Source of the DNA: Betaproteobacteria bacterium
GTDB taxonomy: Bacteria; Pseudomonadota; Gammaproteobacteria; Burkholderiales; Casimicrobiaceae
Direction: 5' to 3'
NCBI GenBank assembly: GCA_029884335.1
Contig: JAOUIA010000003.1
Span: forward strand, 35,233 to 99,232
DNA: 64,000 nt
The position numbers and the translations under genes are program-made. A model generated the notes under the pieces. The model did no database searches. It saw only the letters and a program-made list of their open reading frames with translations, and was not told where the DNA came from. Positions 43,774 to 53,002 of this stretch are shown here, one piece after another (position 1 is the first letter of the stretch; every line of letters starts with the position of its first letter).

Positions 43774-44481
43774 TTGCGCCGCCACCTCGACACCGCGTCG
43801 TTCCGCGACGGCTTCGTCGGCATGCTGCCGGCCTGCGTCGGGCTGGCGCCCTTCGGCGTGGTCTGCGGCGTGGGAGCGGCCGCGGCGGGCGCCGACCTCG
43901 CGGCGGCGATGGGCATGAGCACCATCATCTTCTCGGGCGCGGCGCAGATCCTCGCCGCGCAGCTCTACGCCGCCGGGGCGCCGCTGGCGATCATCGTGCT
44001 GACCTGCTTCGTGCTGGGCCTGCGCCTGCTGATGTACAGCGCGGCAATGGCCCCCCACTTGAAGCCGCTGTCGCCCGCGTGGCAGCGCACGCTCGCGTTC
44101 CTGCTCACCGACCAGGCGTTCGCGGCCGCGATCCGGCGATTCAACGCGACCGACGACCCGCGCGACGGCGCGTCGTTCTTCCTCGGCACCGGGGTCGCGC
44201 TGTGGGCGATGTGGCAGGCGACGAACCTCGCGGGATTCCTCGCCGGCAACCTGATTCCGGCGGCGTGGTCGCTCGACTTCGCCGTGCCGCTGTGCTTCAT
44301 CGCGCTGATCGCGCCGCTCATGCGCAACGCGCCCAACGTCGTCGCGGCCCTCGTGGCCGGCGTCGCGGTGCTGGCGCTCGCTGCCTTGCCGATGCGGCTC
44401 AACCTGGTCGTCGCCGGCATCGCCGGCATCCTCGCCGGCACGCTCGCCGAGATCGCGCGGGAGCGGTGGAAGGCGCGCTGA
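43774..44481 (+). CDS. azlC: AzlC family branched-chain amino acid exporter subunit
   Basis: A 235-residue membrane protein starting with a TTG. The family features LPACVGLAPFGVVCGVGAAAAG and MSTIIFSGAAQILAAQLY near the N terminus, then LRLLMYSAAMAPHLKPLSPA, identify AzlC. With AzlD it exports branched-chain amino acids or their analogues. The next gene, azlD, overlaps its end by 16 bases, the usual arrangement of this pair. Confidence 0.92.
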   Translation: MRRHLDTASFRDGFVGMLPACVGLAPFGVVCGVGAAAAGADLAAAMGMSTIIFSGAAQILAAQLYAAGAPLAIIVLTCFVLGLRLLMYSAAMAPHLKPLSPAWQRTLAFLLTDQAFAAAIRRFNATDDPRDGASFFLGTGVALWAMWQATNLAGFLAGNLIPAAWSLDFAVPLCFIALIAPLMRNAPNVVAALVAGVAVLALAALPMRLNLVVAGIAGILAGTLAEIARERWKAR

Positions 44482-44789
44482 AGCTCTGGGCGGTGATCCT
44501 GATCGTCGGCGCGCTCAACTACGCGTCGCGGCTGTCGTTCATCGCCATCTTCGCGCGCCGCGAGATGCCGCCGCTGCTCGCGCGCGCGCTGCGCTACGTT
44601 CCCGCGGCGATGCTGACGGCGCTGGTCGTGCCGATGGTCGTCGCCCACGCCGGGATGCCCGACCCCACGCACCCGCGCGTGCCGGCTGCGCTCCTGGCCG
44701 TCGCGGTGGCGTTCGTCACCCGCAGCACGCTGTGGACGCTGGCCGCGGGCATGGGCGCGCTGTGGGCGCTGCAGGCGCTCGGGCGGTAG
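44466..44789 (+). CDS. azlD: AzlD family branched-chain amino acid exporter subunit
   Basis: A 107-residue membrane protein with the AzlD core VGALNYASRLSFIAIFARR, LLARALRYVPAAMLTALVVP and a C-terminal hydrophobic helix with LLAVAVAFVTRSTLWTLAAG. The start is a GTG inside the end of azlC. It pairs with AzlC in the exporter. Confidence 0.88.
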   Translation: MEGALKLWAVILIVGALNYASRLSFIAIFARREMPPLLARALRYVPAAMLTALVVPMVVAHAGMPDPTHPRVPAALLAVAVAFVTRSTLWTLAAGMGALWALQALGR

Positions 44790-44842
44790 CCGCCGGCATT
44801 CCGGTACCATCGACGCAAGCTTCCCGACCGGACCCTCAGGCC

Positions 44843-45685
<843 letters not shown>

Positions 45686-45694
45686 GCTCCGCAC

Positions 45695-46285
45695 GTGCCG
45701 CGCTTCGTCGAGCCGGTGACGCTTCGCGGCGAGCACGCGATGCTCGAGCCGATGGGCCGCGAGCATGCCGGCGCGCTCGCCGAAGCGGCGCGCGACGGCG
45801 AGCTGTGGCGGCTCTGGTACACGTCGGTCCCGGTGCCCGAGGCGATGGGCGCCTACGTGGAGACCGCGCTGGCGATGCGCGAGGAGAAGGGCGCGATGCC
45901 CTTCGTCGTGCGCGAGCGCGCAAGCGGCGCGGTCGTCGGCAGCACGCGGATGTTCAACGTCGAGGCTGCGCACCGGCGCCTCGAGATCGGGCACACCTGG
46001 TACGCGAAGCGCGTCCAGCGCACCGGCGTCAACACCGAGTGCAAGCTCATGTTGCTGACGCACGCGTTCGAGGCGCTGGCCTGCATCGCCGTCGAGTTCC
46101 GCACCAGCACGTTCAACCTGCCCTCGCAGCGCGCGATCGAGCGGCTTGGGGCGAAGCGCGACGGCGTGCTGCGCAACCACATGATCCTGCCGGACGGCAC
46201 GCTGCGCGACACCGTCGTCTACAGCGTCATCGCGCCGGAGTGGCCGGCGGTGCGGCGACACCTCCGCTTCCTGCTCGAGCGCTAG
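45695..46285 (+). CDS. GNAT-family N-acetyltransferase (RimJ/RimL-like)
   Basis: A 196-residue acetyltransferase. Visible parts are PVTLRGEHAMLEPMGREHAG at the N terminus, ASGAVVGSTRMFNVEAAHRR, the AcCoA region EIGHTWYAKRVQRTGVNTEC and FRTSTFNLPSQRAIERLGAK near the end, as in RimJ/RimL relatives that acetylate ribosomal proteins or small amines. The start is a GTG nine bases after the MoxR stop, and the VWA gene begins five bases after its own stop. Its target is unknown. Confidence 0.88.
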   Translation: MPRFVEPVTLRGEHAMLEPMGREHAGALAEAARDGELWRLWYTSVPVPEAMGAYVETALAMREEKGAMPFVVRERASGAVVGSTRMFNVEAAHRRLEIGHTWYAKRVQRTGVNTECKLMLLTHAFEALACIAVEFRTSTFNLPSQRAIERLGAKRDGVLRNHMILPDGTLRDTVVYSVIAPEWPAVRRHLRFLLER

Positions 46286-46290
46286 GCCGG

Positions 46291-47466
46291 ATGCTCACCG
46301 ACTTCTTCCTGCACCTGAAGTCGTTCCGGCTGCCGGTCTCCACGCGCGAGTACCTGACGCTGCTCGAGGCGCTGGACAAGCGCGTGGTGTCGCTTTCGAT
46401 CGACGACTTTCACGCGCTGGCGCGCACGACGCTGGTCAAGGACGAGCAGCACTTCGATCGCTTCGACCTCGCGTTCGCCTCCTATTTCAAGGGCGTCGAG
46501 GCCATCTTCGACGTGCGCGCCGGCATCCCCGAGGAGTGGCTGCGGCGCGAGTTCGAGCGCCTGCTCTCCGAGGAGGACAAGCGCAAGGTCGCGGCGCTGG
46601 GCGGCCTGGACGAGCTGATGAGGAAGTTCCGCGAGCGCCTCTCCGAGCAGCGCTCGCGCCACCAGGGCGGCTCGAAGTGGATCGGCACCGGCGGCACGAG
46701 CCCGTTCGGCGCCTACGGCTACAACCCCGAGGGCATCCGCGTCGGGCAGGAGTCCGGCGGCGCGCGCCGCGCCGTCAAGGTCTGGGACGAGCGCAGCTTC
46801 CGCGACCTCGACGGCGACGTCGAGATCAACACGCGCAACCTCAAGCTCGCGCTGCGCAGGCTGCGCCGCTTCGCGCGCGAGGGCGTGCCCGAGGAGCTCG
46901 ACCTCGACGGCACGATCGACGGCACCGCGCGCAATGCGGGGCTGCTCGACATCCGGCTGCAGCCGGAGCGGCGCAACCGCGTCAAGGTGCTGCTGTTCCT
47001 CGACGTCGGCGGGTCGATGGATCCGCACGTCGAGCGCTGCGAGGAGCTGTTCTCTGCGGCGAAGTCGGAGTTCCGCCACCTCGAGCACTTCTACTTCCAC
47101 AATTGCATCTACGACCACGTCTGGCGAAGCAACGCGCGCCGCCGCGCCGAGCGCTACTCCGTGCTCGAGCTGCTGCGCACCTATGGCCCGGACTGGCGCG
47201 TGGTCGTCGTCGGCGACGCGGCGATGAGCCCCTACGAGCTCGTCGAGGCCGGCGGCAGCGTCGAGTACGCCAACGACGAACCGGGGCTCGCGTGGCTCGC
47301 GCGCGTCTTCGGCCACTTCCGCCGCGTGATCTGGCTCAATCCCGAGCCGCCGCGCGCCTGGGAATATACGCGGTCCACACAGATGATCCTCCAGGCGCTG
47401 GGCCCCCGCATGTTCCCGCTGACGCCCAACGGGCTCGCCGCCGGCATCGAGGTGCTGCGCAAGTGA
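46291..47466 (+). CDS. VWA-domain protein (CoxE-like), MoxR partner
   Basis: A 391-residue cytoplasmic protein. The N-terminal half (FFLHLKSFRLPVSTREYLTL through GGSKWIGTGGTSPFGAYGYN) is the CoxE-like region. The VWA fold starts at VKVLLFLDVGGSMDPHVERC. The metal-dependent adhesion site reads DxGxS (Asp238, Ser242) instead of DxSxS. Together with the MoxR ATPase at 44843-45685 it probably forms a chaperone pair for cofactor insertion; the client is not identifiable from the neighbours. It is four bases longer than the fructosamine kinase start (overlap GTGA). Confidence 0.87.
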   Translation: MLTDFFLHLKSFRLPVSTREYLTLLEALDKRVVSLSIDDFHALARTTLVKDEQHFDRFDLAFASYFKGVEAIFDVRAGIPEEWLRREFERLLSEEDKRKVAALGGLDELMRKFRERLSEQRSRHQGGSKWIGTGGTSPFGAYGYNPEGIRVGQESGGARRAVKVWDERSFRDLDGDVEINTRNLKLALRRLRRFAREGVPEELDLDGTIDGTARNAGLLDIRLQPERRNRVKVLLFLDVGGSMDPHVERCEELFSAAKSEFRHLEHFYFHNCIYDHVWRSNARRRAERYSVLELLRTYGPDWRVVVVGDAAMSPYELVEAGGSVEYANDEPGLAWLARVFGHFRRVIWLNPEPPRAWEYTRSTQMILQALGPRMFPLTPNGLAAGIEVLRK

Positions 47467-48359
47467 ACGGCGTCGCCTGGCAGGACGCGCTCGTCGCCAC
47501 GCTGCGGGCGACGCCGGGCGCGTGCGGCGGCGAGGCGGGCGTGCCCGCGTGGTCGCGCATCGGCGGCAACGCGCTGTCGTCGGTGTGGTCGCTCGCGATC
47601 GGCGCGTCGCGCTGCTTCGTGAAGGTCGCCGACAACGCGAACGGCGACGTGCTCGCCGCCGAGGTCGACGCGCTGCGCGCGATCGCGCAGACTCATAGCG
47701 TGCGCGTCCCGCAGGTCGTCGCCGGCGGGCAGGCGCAGGGCGTCGCGTTCCTCGTGCTCGAGTGGCTGAACATCGTCGAGGGCGGGCGGGACGCCGCGCT
47801 CGGCCGCGCGCTCGCCCTTCTGCACGCGCACACCGCGCCGCGCTTCGGCTGGCACCGCGACAACACGATCGGCACGACGCCGCAGCGCAACGACTGGCAC
47901 GACGAGTGGGCGGCGTTCTTCCGCGACATGCGTCTCGCGCCGCAGTTCGAGCTCGCCGGGCGCAACGGCCACGGCGGCAGGCTCGCGAAGGCCGGCGAGC
48001 GGCTGCTCGCGAAGGTCGACGCACTGCTGCGGGGTCACGCGCCGGCGGCATCGCTGCTGCACGGCGACCTGTGGGCCGGCAACGCAGGACGGCTCGCCGA
48101 CGGCACGCCGGTCGTCTTCGATCCGTCGACCTATCACGGCGACCGCGAGGCGGACCTCGCGATGACCGAGCTGTTCGGCGGCTTCGCGCCCGAGTTCTAC
48201 GCGGCGTACGCCGAGGCCGCGCCGCTGCCGCCCGGGCACGAGACGCGGCGCACGCTCTACAACCTCTACCACGTGCTCAACCACCTCAACCTGTTCGGCG
48301 CGGCCTATCTCGAGCGCGCCGAGGGAATGACGGCCGAACTGACGGCTGTCGCCGGTTGA
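47463..48359 (+). CDS. fructosamine kinase family protein
   Basis: A 298-residue kinase-like protein of the fructosamine-3-kinase/ribulosamine kinase family, which phosphorylates glycated amines so that proteins can be deglycated. The ATP Lys is in SRCFVKVADNANGDVLAAE, the catalytic loop is LLHGDLWAGNAGRLADG, the metal Asp is in VVFDPSTYHGDREADLAMTE and FAPEFYAAYAEA follows. The start is a GTG that overlaps the stop of the VWA gene by four bases. Its link to the MoxR pair is only positional. Confidence 0.92.
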   Translation: MNGVAWQDALVATLRATPGACGGEAGVPAWSRIGGNALSSVWSLAIGASRCFVKVADNANGDVLAAEVDALRAIAQTHSVRVPQVVAGGQAQGVAFLVLEWLNIVEGGRDAALGRALALLHAHTAPRFGWHRDNTIGTTPQRNDWHDEWAAFFRDMRLAPQFELAGRNGHGGRLAKAGERLLAKVDALLRGHAPAASLLHGDLWAGNAGRLADGTPVVFDPSTYHGDREADLAMTELFGGFAPEFYAAYAEAAPLPPGHETRRTLYNLYHVLNHLNLFGAAYLERAEGMTAELTAVAG

Positions 48360-48401
48360 GCGCGCCGTTGCCCTGGATCAAGGTCGTTGCCGCGGGGCGT
48401 G

Positions 48402-48430
48402 GTATGAAGACTGTCACCAATCTTCATATC
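48402..48430. promoter_or_regulatory. NikR-type nickel operator
   Basis: GTATGA (48402-48407), 16 bases, then TCATAT (48424-48429). The Escherichia coli NikR consensus is GTATGA-N16-TCATAC, so spacing is exact and only the last base differs. The dyad extends further inwards (GTATGAAGA with TCTTCATAT). It ends six bases before the start codon of a nickel/cobalt transporter gene, where bound NikR would shut off transcription at high nickel. Confidence 0.75.
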
Positions 48431-48435
48431 GACGG

Positions 48436-49266
48436 ATGGACGCTCTCCCGACCACCTGGACCGCCCTGTGCGCGCTGGCCTTCGCGCTGGGCGCGAAGCA
48501 CGGCTTCGACGCCGACCACCTGGCGACGATCGACGGGCTCACGCGCTACAACGCCCGGCGCAACCCGCGTCTCGCGCGCTACTGCGGCTCGCTGTTCTCG
48601 CTGGGGCACGGCGCCGTCGTGATGCTGGTCGCGCTGGCAGCCGGGACGCTGGCGAGCCGATGGGATGCGCCGTCGTGGCTGGAGTTCACCGGCATTGCCG
48701 TCTCGATCGCATTCCTGTTCGGCCTGGCATTCCTCAACGTTCACGCCGTGCTGACCACGCACCCGCAGGACGTCGTCCGTCCCGCGGGTCTCAAGGGGCG
48801 GCTCCTCGGCCACATCCTGACCGTGCAAAGCCCCTGGGCCGTCGCCGGCGTGGGGGCGCTGTTCGCGCTGTCGTTCGACACGGTGTCGCAGGCCGCGCTG
48901 TTCGCGCTGGCCGCCGGGCACTTCGGCGGGGTCGGACATGCGCTGTTCGTGGCCGGCATCTTCGTGGGCGGCATGCTCGTCGTCGACGGCATCAACGGCG
49001 TGTGGCTGGCCAGGCTCATCCGCCGGGCGGACCGCACCGCGATCGTCGCCTCGCGCGTGCTGGCGCTGTCCGTCGCGGGGCTGTCGCTGGCCGTCGGTCT
49101 GTTCACGGCGGCGAAGCTCCTGGTGCCCGGCGTCGATGCGTGGGCCGATGGCCGCGAGCTCTACTTCGGCGGCGCGGTGATCGCCGGCGTGATCGTGGCC
49201 TTCGCCGCGGGGATGCTCGCCGCGCGCCGCGCCGCGGCGGCGCGCGCCAGACGCTGCGCTACTTGA
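48436..49266 (+). CDS. NiCoT-family nickel/cobalt transporter (HoxN/NixA type)
   Basis: A 276-residue inner-membrane carrier with about eight segments. The family signature Hx4DH is present at residues 22-28 (KHGFDADHLATIDGLTRYNA). The other conserved parts LFSLGHGAVVMLVAL, LFALSFDTVSQAALFALA and FVAGIFVGGMLVVDGINGVW also match. It takes up Ni2+ with high affinity. The NikR-type operator in front of it supports nickel over cobalt. Its last 8 bases overlap the end of the convergent TRAP permease gene. Confidence 0.92.
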   Translation: MDALPTTWTALCALAFALGAKHGFDADHLATIDGLTRYNARRNPRLARYCGSLFSLGHGAVVMLVALAAGTLASRWDAPSWLEFTGIAVSIAFLFGLAFLNVHAVLTTHPQDVVRPAGLKGRLLGHILTVQSPWAVAGVGALFALSFDTVSQAALFALAAGHFGGVGHALFVAGIFVGGMLVVDGINGVWLARLIRRADRTAIVASRVLALSVAGLSLAVGLFTAAKLLVPGVDAWADGRELYFGGAVIAGVIVAFAAGMLAARRAAAARARRCAT

Positions 49267-50578
49267 GGAATTCCGGCGAGATGAGCCGCGGGAAGAACAG
49301 CGAGAGGTCCGGCCAGAGGATCACGAGCGCCAGCACGCACAGCATCGGCATCAGCATGATGAACGTGTCCTTGAGCGCGTCGATCACGCGGATGTTGGCG
49401 ATCGAGCAGGCGATCAGCAGGCAAAGGCCGTAGGGCGGCGTGACCAGCCCGAACGCGAGCGAGCAGATGCCGATCATCGCGAAGTGGATCGGGTGGATGC
49501 CTGCGCTCCGCGCGAGCGGCTCGACGATCGCGCCGACGATGATGATCGCGGGGATCGCGTCGAGGAACATGCCGACGACCAGGAACACCAGGGCGATGAA
49601 GAACCCGGTGGCGATCGGCCCCATGCCCCACGCGTTGACGCCGGAGAGCAGCGCCTGCGGGATCTGATAGTAGGCGAGCAGCCAGCCGAACACCGAGGCG
49701 GTGCCGACGCAGAACAGCGCCACGCCCGAGAAGCGCCCGGTGTCGAGCAGCGCGCTCTTCAGTCCCTTCCAGGACAACTCGTGGTAGACGAACGCCGCGA
49801 GGAGGATGGCGTAGAGCACCGCGATGCAAGCGGCCTCGGTGGGCGTGAACCAGCCGAACACCTTGCCGCCGATGATGATCACGGGCGTCATCAGCGCCGG
49901 CAGCGAGACCATCAGCGCCTTCACCACCTCCGTGAACGTCGACCGCGTGTAGGTGGGGTACCCGCGAACCTTGGCGTAGACGTGCACCGTGGCCATCTGC
50001 GCGAGGCCGATCAGCAGCCCCGGTATCACGCCGGCGAGGAACAGCCCGCCGATCGACACGGTGAGCACGCCGCCCCAGACGATCATGAGGATCGACGGCG
50101 GGATGATGACGGCCAGCACGGCCGACACGGCCGTGATCGCCGCCGAGAAGCTGTCGTCGTAGCCTTCCTTGCGTTGCGCCTCGATGAAGATCTTCGACTG
50201 GCTGGCGGCATCGGCAGTCGACGAGCCCGAGATGCCCGCGAAGAAGATCGACAGCACGACGTTCACCTGGGCGAGCGCGCCGGGCATGTGCCCGACCAGG
50301 GCTCTCGACAGCCGTACCAAGCGGTCGGTGATCCCGCCCACGTTCATCAGGTTGGCCGCGAGCAGGTAGAACGGCACGGCCAGCAGGATGAACGAGTTGT
50401 AGGCGTTGAACGTCTCCTGCACCAGCGTGTAGGCGGAAAGGCGCGGCTCGATCAGCAGGATCGGCAGCGCGGCGAGCCCCAGCGCGAAGGCGACCGGCAC
50501 GCGCAGCGCCAGCAGCCCGAAGAACATGCCGAAGAGGATGAGCGCTGCCGTCTCTGGCGCAAGCGCCGCGCCCGTCAT
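49259..50578 (-). CDS. dctM: TRAP transporter large permease (DctM)
   Basis: A 439-residue membrane protein with about twelve segments, the large ion-coupled subunit of a TRAP importer. The family parts ILLAVPFYLLAANLMNVGGI, FFAGISGSSTADAASQSKI, AVIIPPSILMIVWGGVLTV and LAFGLVTPPYGLCLLIACSI are all visible. The start ATG overlaps the dctQ stop by four bases (ATGA). It is the last gene of the dctP-dctQ-dctM run; the transported acid is unknown. Confidence 0.93.
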   Translation of the reverse strand: MTGAALAPETAALILFGMFFGLLALRVPVAFALGLAALPILLIEPRLSAYTLVQETFNAYNSFILLAVPFYLLAANLMNVGGITDRLVRLSRALVGHMPGALAQVNVVLSIFFAGISGSSTADAASQSKIFIEAQRKEGYDDSFSAAITAVSAVLAVIIPPSILMIVWGGVLTVSIGGLFLAGVIPGLLIGLAQMATVHVYAKVRGYPTYTRSTFTEVVKALMVSLPALMTPVIIIGGKVFGWFTPTEAACIAVLYAILLAAFVYHELSWKGLKSALLDTGRFSGVALFCVGTASVFGWLLAYYQIPQALLSGVNAWGMGPIATGFFIALVFLVVGMFLDAIPAIIIVGAIVEPLARSAGIHPIHFAMIGICSLAFGLVTPPYGLCLLIACSIANIRVIDALKDTFIMLMPMLCVLALVILWPDLSLFFPRLISPEFLK

Positions 50579-51084
50579 GCGCGTCCCCGCATGATGTCGA
50601 TGTCGTCGAGCATGCGCTCGCCGAGGAAGACGAGCCAGGTGAGCCCGGTGACCGGCCACGCGACGTGGATGAGCCACAGCGGCAACTCGGCGAGTTCCGA
50701 GGTGCGGTTGAAAGCGAACTTCGTGAACTCGATGCCGGCCCAGAGGAAGATCATCGCGAACCCGAGGATGGCGAGCGAGCCGACGAGCCGGAAAAAGGCG
50801 GCCACCTTCGGCGAGAGCACGGGGAACAGATCGACCTCGAAGTGCGTGCCTTCGCGCACGCCCACCATCGCGCCGATCATGATCATCCAGATGAACAGGA
50901 ACCGCGCCATCTCCTCGGTCCAGATGTAGTGCGGCAGCACGTCCGTCCAGCGCGAGACGATCTGCAGCGTCACCGGGAACACGAGGATGGCGACCGACAG
51001 CATCAGCAGGCCGTTGAGGAAGCCGCCGAAGGCGTCGGCCAGCCGGTGCCACATCCTGCGGAACGGATGCTTGGCGTGCGACAT
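50575..51084 (-). CDS. dctQ: TRAP transporter small permease (DctQ)
   Basis: A 169-residue protein with four membrane helices. Typical parts are LPHYIWTEEMARFLFIWMIM and IGAMVGVREGTHFEVDLFP, which mark the DctQ family. It forms a complex with DctM. A strong hairpin lies between it and the dctP gene upstream. Confidence 0.92.
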   Translation of the reverse strand: MSHAKHPFRRMWHRLADAFGGFLNGLLMLSVAILVFPVTLQIVSRWTDVLPHYIWTEEMARFLFIWMIMIGAMVGVREGTHFEVDLFPVLSPKVAAFFRLVGSLAILGFAMIFLWAGIEFTKFAFNRTSELAELPLWLIHVAWPVTGLTWLVFLGERMLDDIDIMRGRA

Positions 51085-51101
51085 GGGGCGGTCGGAAACG
51101 C

Positions 51102-51137
51102 GACCCGGGCGGGCCGCATCGGCGGTCCGCCCGGGTC
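51102..51137 (-). terminator. hairpin between dctP and dctQ
   Basis: A perfect 11-bp stem GACCCGGGCGG (51102-51112) with CCGCCCGGGTC (51127-51137) and a 14-base loop, 12 bases past the dctP stop. No T-run follows, so it is probably a partial stop or a 3' protector that lets dctP be made in excess over the permeases. Confidence 0.65.
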
Positions 51138-51148
51138 GGGAGGGGAGG

Positions 51149-52129
51149 CTATTGGAGGGCGTTGATCTTCGCGTAGATCGCTTCGGCCTCGACTTCCTTG
51201 GCGTAGGCAGCCATCACCGGGTCGACGGCCTTCTTCATCGCGGCGCGGTCGGTGAAGTTGATCTTCTTGAGCTTGCCTGCCTTTTCCAGCGCGTCGAGCT
51301 TGGCCGAGTCCTCGGAGGACTCGATCTGGCGGCCGTAGGTGCCCGCTTCCTTGCCCGCCCGGACGATCGCGGCCTGCAGGTCGGCCGGCAGCCTCTTGAA
51401 AGTCTTGCCGGAGAAGCACAGCGGCCGGATGGTGATCGCGTGCTGCGTCATGATCAGGTTCGGGCCCACTTCGAAGAACTTCATCTGCTCGACGCCCGCG
51501 GCTTCGTTCTCGCCCGCCTGGATCACCCCGTTCTGGATGGCGTTGTAGACCTCGTTGTAGGCGATCACCGTCGGCGCCATGCCCGTGGCGGCGAACGTGC
51601 GGCTCCAGATCGGCGCGCCCTGCACGCGGACCTTCAGGCCCTTGAGTTCGGCCATGTTGGTGGCCGGCTTGTTCGAGAAGATGTTGCGGGTGCCGCCGCC
51701 GGCATACCCGATCAGCATCACGTCGGCCTTGGCCGCGACCTCGTCGGCGACGGGCTTCAGGAGGTCCGCGTCGAGCACCTTGTTCCAGTGCGCGAGGTCG
51801 CGGAACAGGAACGGCGCGTCGATGAACGGCGCCGCCTTGGAGAACGTCGACATGTGCGCCGGCGACACGATCGCGTAGTCGACGGCCTTGCCCTGGGCCA
51901 TGTACTCGAAGTACTGCTTCTCGAGGCCGAGCTCGCTGTTCTTGTGCAACACGAAGTTGATCGGCTTGCCGTAGTACTTCTTGACCAGCTCCTCGAAGCG
52001 CACCATCGCCTTGGTGAAGGCGTGGTCGTCGTTGAATTGCGATGCGCCGTGGAGCGTGATGACCTGGGCGTTCGCGCCGACGGCGGCGAACAGGGCGGCG
52101 GCGGCCAGCCCGCGCAGCAGTGCTTTCAT
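51149..52129 (-). CDS. dctP: TRAP transporter substrate-binding protein (DctP)
   Basis: A 326-residue periplasmic protein with a signal peptide (MKALLRGLAAAALFAAVGANA). DctP-type parts are ITLHGASQFNDDHAFTKAMV, the VRVQGAPIWSRTFAATGMAP loop with the substrate Arg, and AYNEVYNAIQNGVIQAGENE. The ATG at 52129 has a GGAGGAA ribosome binding site. It delivers an organic acid to DctQM. A TGGTCAGG double repeat upstream may be a regulator site; no regulator gene is adjacent. Confidence 0.93.
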   Translation of the reverse strand: MKALLRGLAAAALFAAVGANAQVITLHGASQFNDDHAFTKAMVRFEELVKKYYGKPINFVLHKNSELGLEKQYFEYMAQGKAVDYAIVSPAHMSTFSKAAPFIDAPFLFRDLAHWNKVLDADLLKPVADEVAAKADVMLIGYAGGGTRNIFSNKPATNMAELKGLKVRVQGAPIWSRTFAATGMAPTVIAYNEVYNAIQNGVIQAGENEAAGVEQMKFFEVGPNLIMTQHAITIRPLCFSGKTFKRLPADLQAAIVRAGKEAGTYGRQIESSEDSAKLDALEKAGKLKKINFTDRAAMKKAVDPVMAAYAKEVEAEAIYAKINALQ

Positions 52130-52181
52130 GGTTTCCTCCGGATGGAACGAGTACACCTGCCGGATGCAGACGCGCAGCCTG

Positions 52182-52210
52182 TGGTCAGGTGGTCAGGCCA
52201 GATCAGACCA
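52182..52210. promoter_or_regulatory. possible regulator site upstream of dctP (TGGTC repeats)
   Basis: TGGTCAGG occurs twice in tandem (52182-52189, 52190-52197) and an inverted GACCA follows at 52206-52210, giving TGGTC-N11-GACCA. TGGTC/GACCA dyads are typical of FadR/GntR-type operators, which often control TRAP genes. It lies about 55-80 bases before the dctP start. Confidence 0.4.
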
Positions 52211-52271
52211 TCGCTGACCGCGGCATGTCAACTGCGCCGCGCCTGCCTCGCGGCCCGGGCGCGCGGCGGGC

Positions 52272-52739
52272 TCAGCGCGTCTGCGCGGATTCGGCGAGAC
52301 CGCGCACCGGGGCCGCGATTTCCGTCGTGGTGCGCTTGCCGTCCTGCCCCTGGAACGTCAGCGCGATCCGGACCGACTCCCCTTCCTTGAGCGGCTGCTG
52401 GAGGGCCATCAGCATGACGTGGTAGCCGCCGGGCTTCAGCGCGACGGGCTTTCCGGCCGGCAGGTCGACGCGTTGCACGGCGCGCATCTTCGCCACGCCG
52501 CCGTCCATCGCCATCTCGTGGATCTCGACGATCTTCGCCACGGGCGAGGCGGCGCCCACCAGCGTCGTTGCAGAGGCCGCCGTCAGCGTCATGAACGCGC
52601 CGGTGGCGCGCTGGCCGGCAACGGTGCCACGTACCCAGGGGTCGGTCACCGTGACCTGGGCCAGGGCGGCTCCGGAGGCGCCGAGCAGGGCGGCGAATAG
52701 GGCGGCCCGGGGGCAGGAGATGCGACTGCGAGCGGACAT
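52272..52739 (-). CDS. periplasmic copper chaperone PCu(A)C
   Basis: A 155-residue exported protein with a signal peptide ending near ALAQ. The copper site matches H-x10-M-x21-H-x-M exactly: His74, Met85, His107 and Met109 (IVEIHEMAMDGGVAKM, GGYHVMLM). PCu(A)C delivers Cu(I) to the Cu(A) or Cu(B) site of cytochrome oxidases. The ATG at 52739 (MSARSRISC) is used; an upstream in-frame ATG gives an improbable leader. Heme A synthase, another oxidase assembly factor, is encoded at 56223-57293. Confidence 0.92.
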   Translation of the reverse strand: MSARSRISCPRAALFAALLGASGAALAQVTVTDPWVRGTVAGQRATGAFMTLTAASATTLVGAASPVAKIVEIHEMAMDGGVAKMRAVQRVDLPAGKPVALKPGGYHVMLMALQQPLKEGESVRIALTFQGQDGKRTTTEIAAPVRGLAESAQTR

Positions 52740-52864
52740 GGCGGCCTCCGCGGAGGGAATCAGCATTCTAGATGCGGGTGCCCGCCCGGCGGTTATCTGA
52801 TTGCTGCGACTGCACATGAAGAGCCGGACGCAACCTCTTGTCGTGGCTTAAAAACGGAGGCGAC

Positions 52865-52878
52865 TTGATGCACGTCAA
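52865..52878. promoter_or_regulatory. FNR/ANR-type box upstream of nrdD
   Basis: TTGATGCACGTCAA fits the FNR-family consensus TTGAT-N4-ATCAA with one mismatch. It lies about 125 bases before the anaerobic ribonucleotide reductase gene nrdD and is the obvious low-oxygen control site. A clear -10 at the class II distance is not visible. A separate palindrome, CTACAACATGTAG (52947-52959), stands closer to the gene and is unassigned. Confidence 0.7.
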
Positions 52879-53002
52879 GGAACCGCGAGATGACGGCCCC
52901 GGGACGTTTACGGACCCCAACCGCTTGGACTAAGTTTGGCCCCTGCCTACAACATGTAGTAGCCGCTCGCCGACGCGACGCGGCATCGGGAGGATCGGAT
53001 CC

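Noticed and set aside
52947..52959. Palindrome CTACAACATGTAG as an NrdR box for nrdD
   Set aside because: Sequence and spacing do not fit the paired 16-base NrdR boxes; left unassigned.
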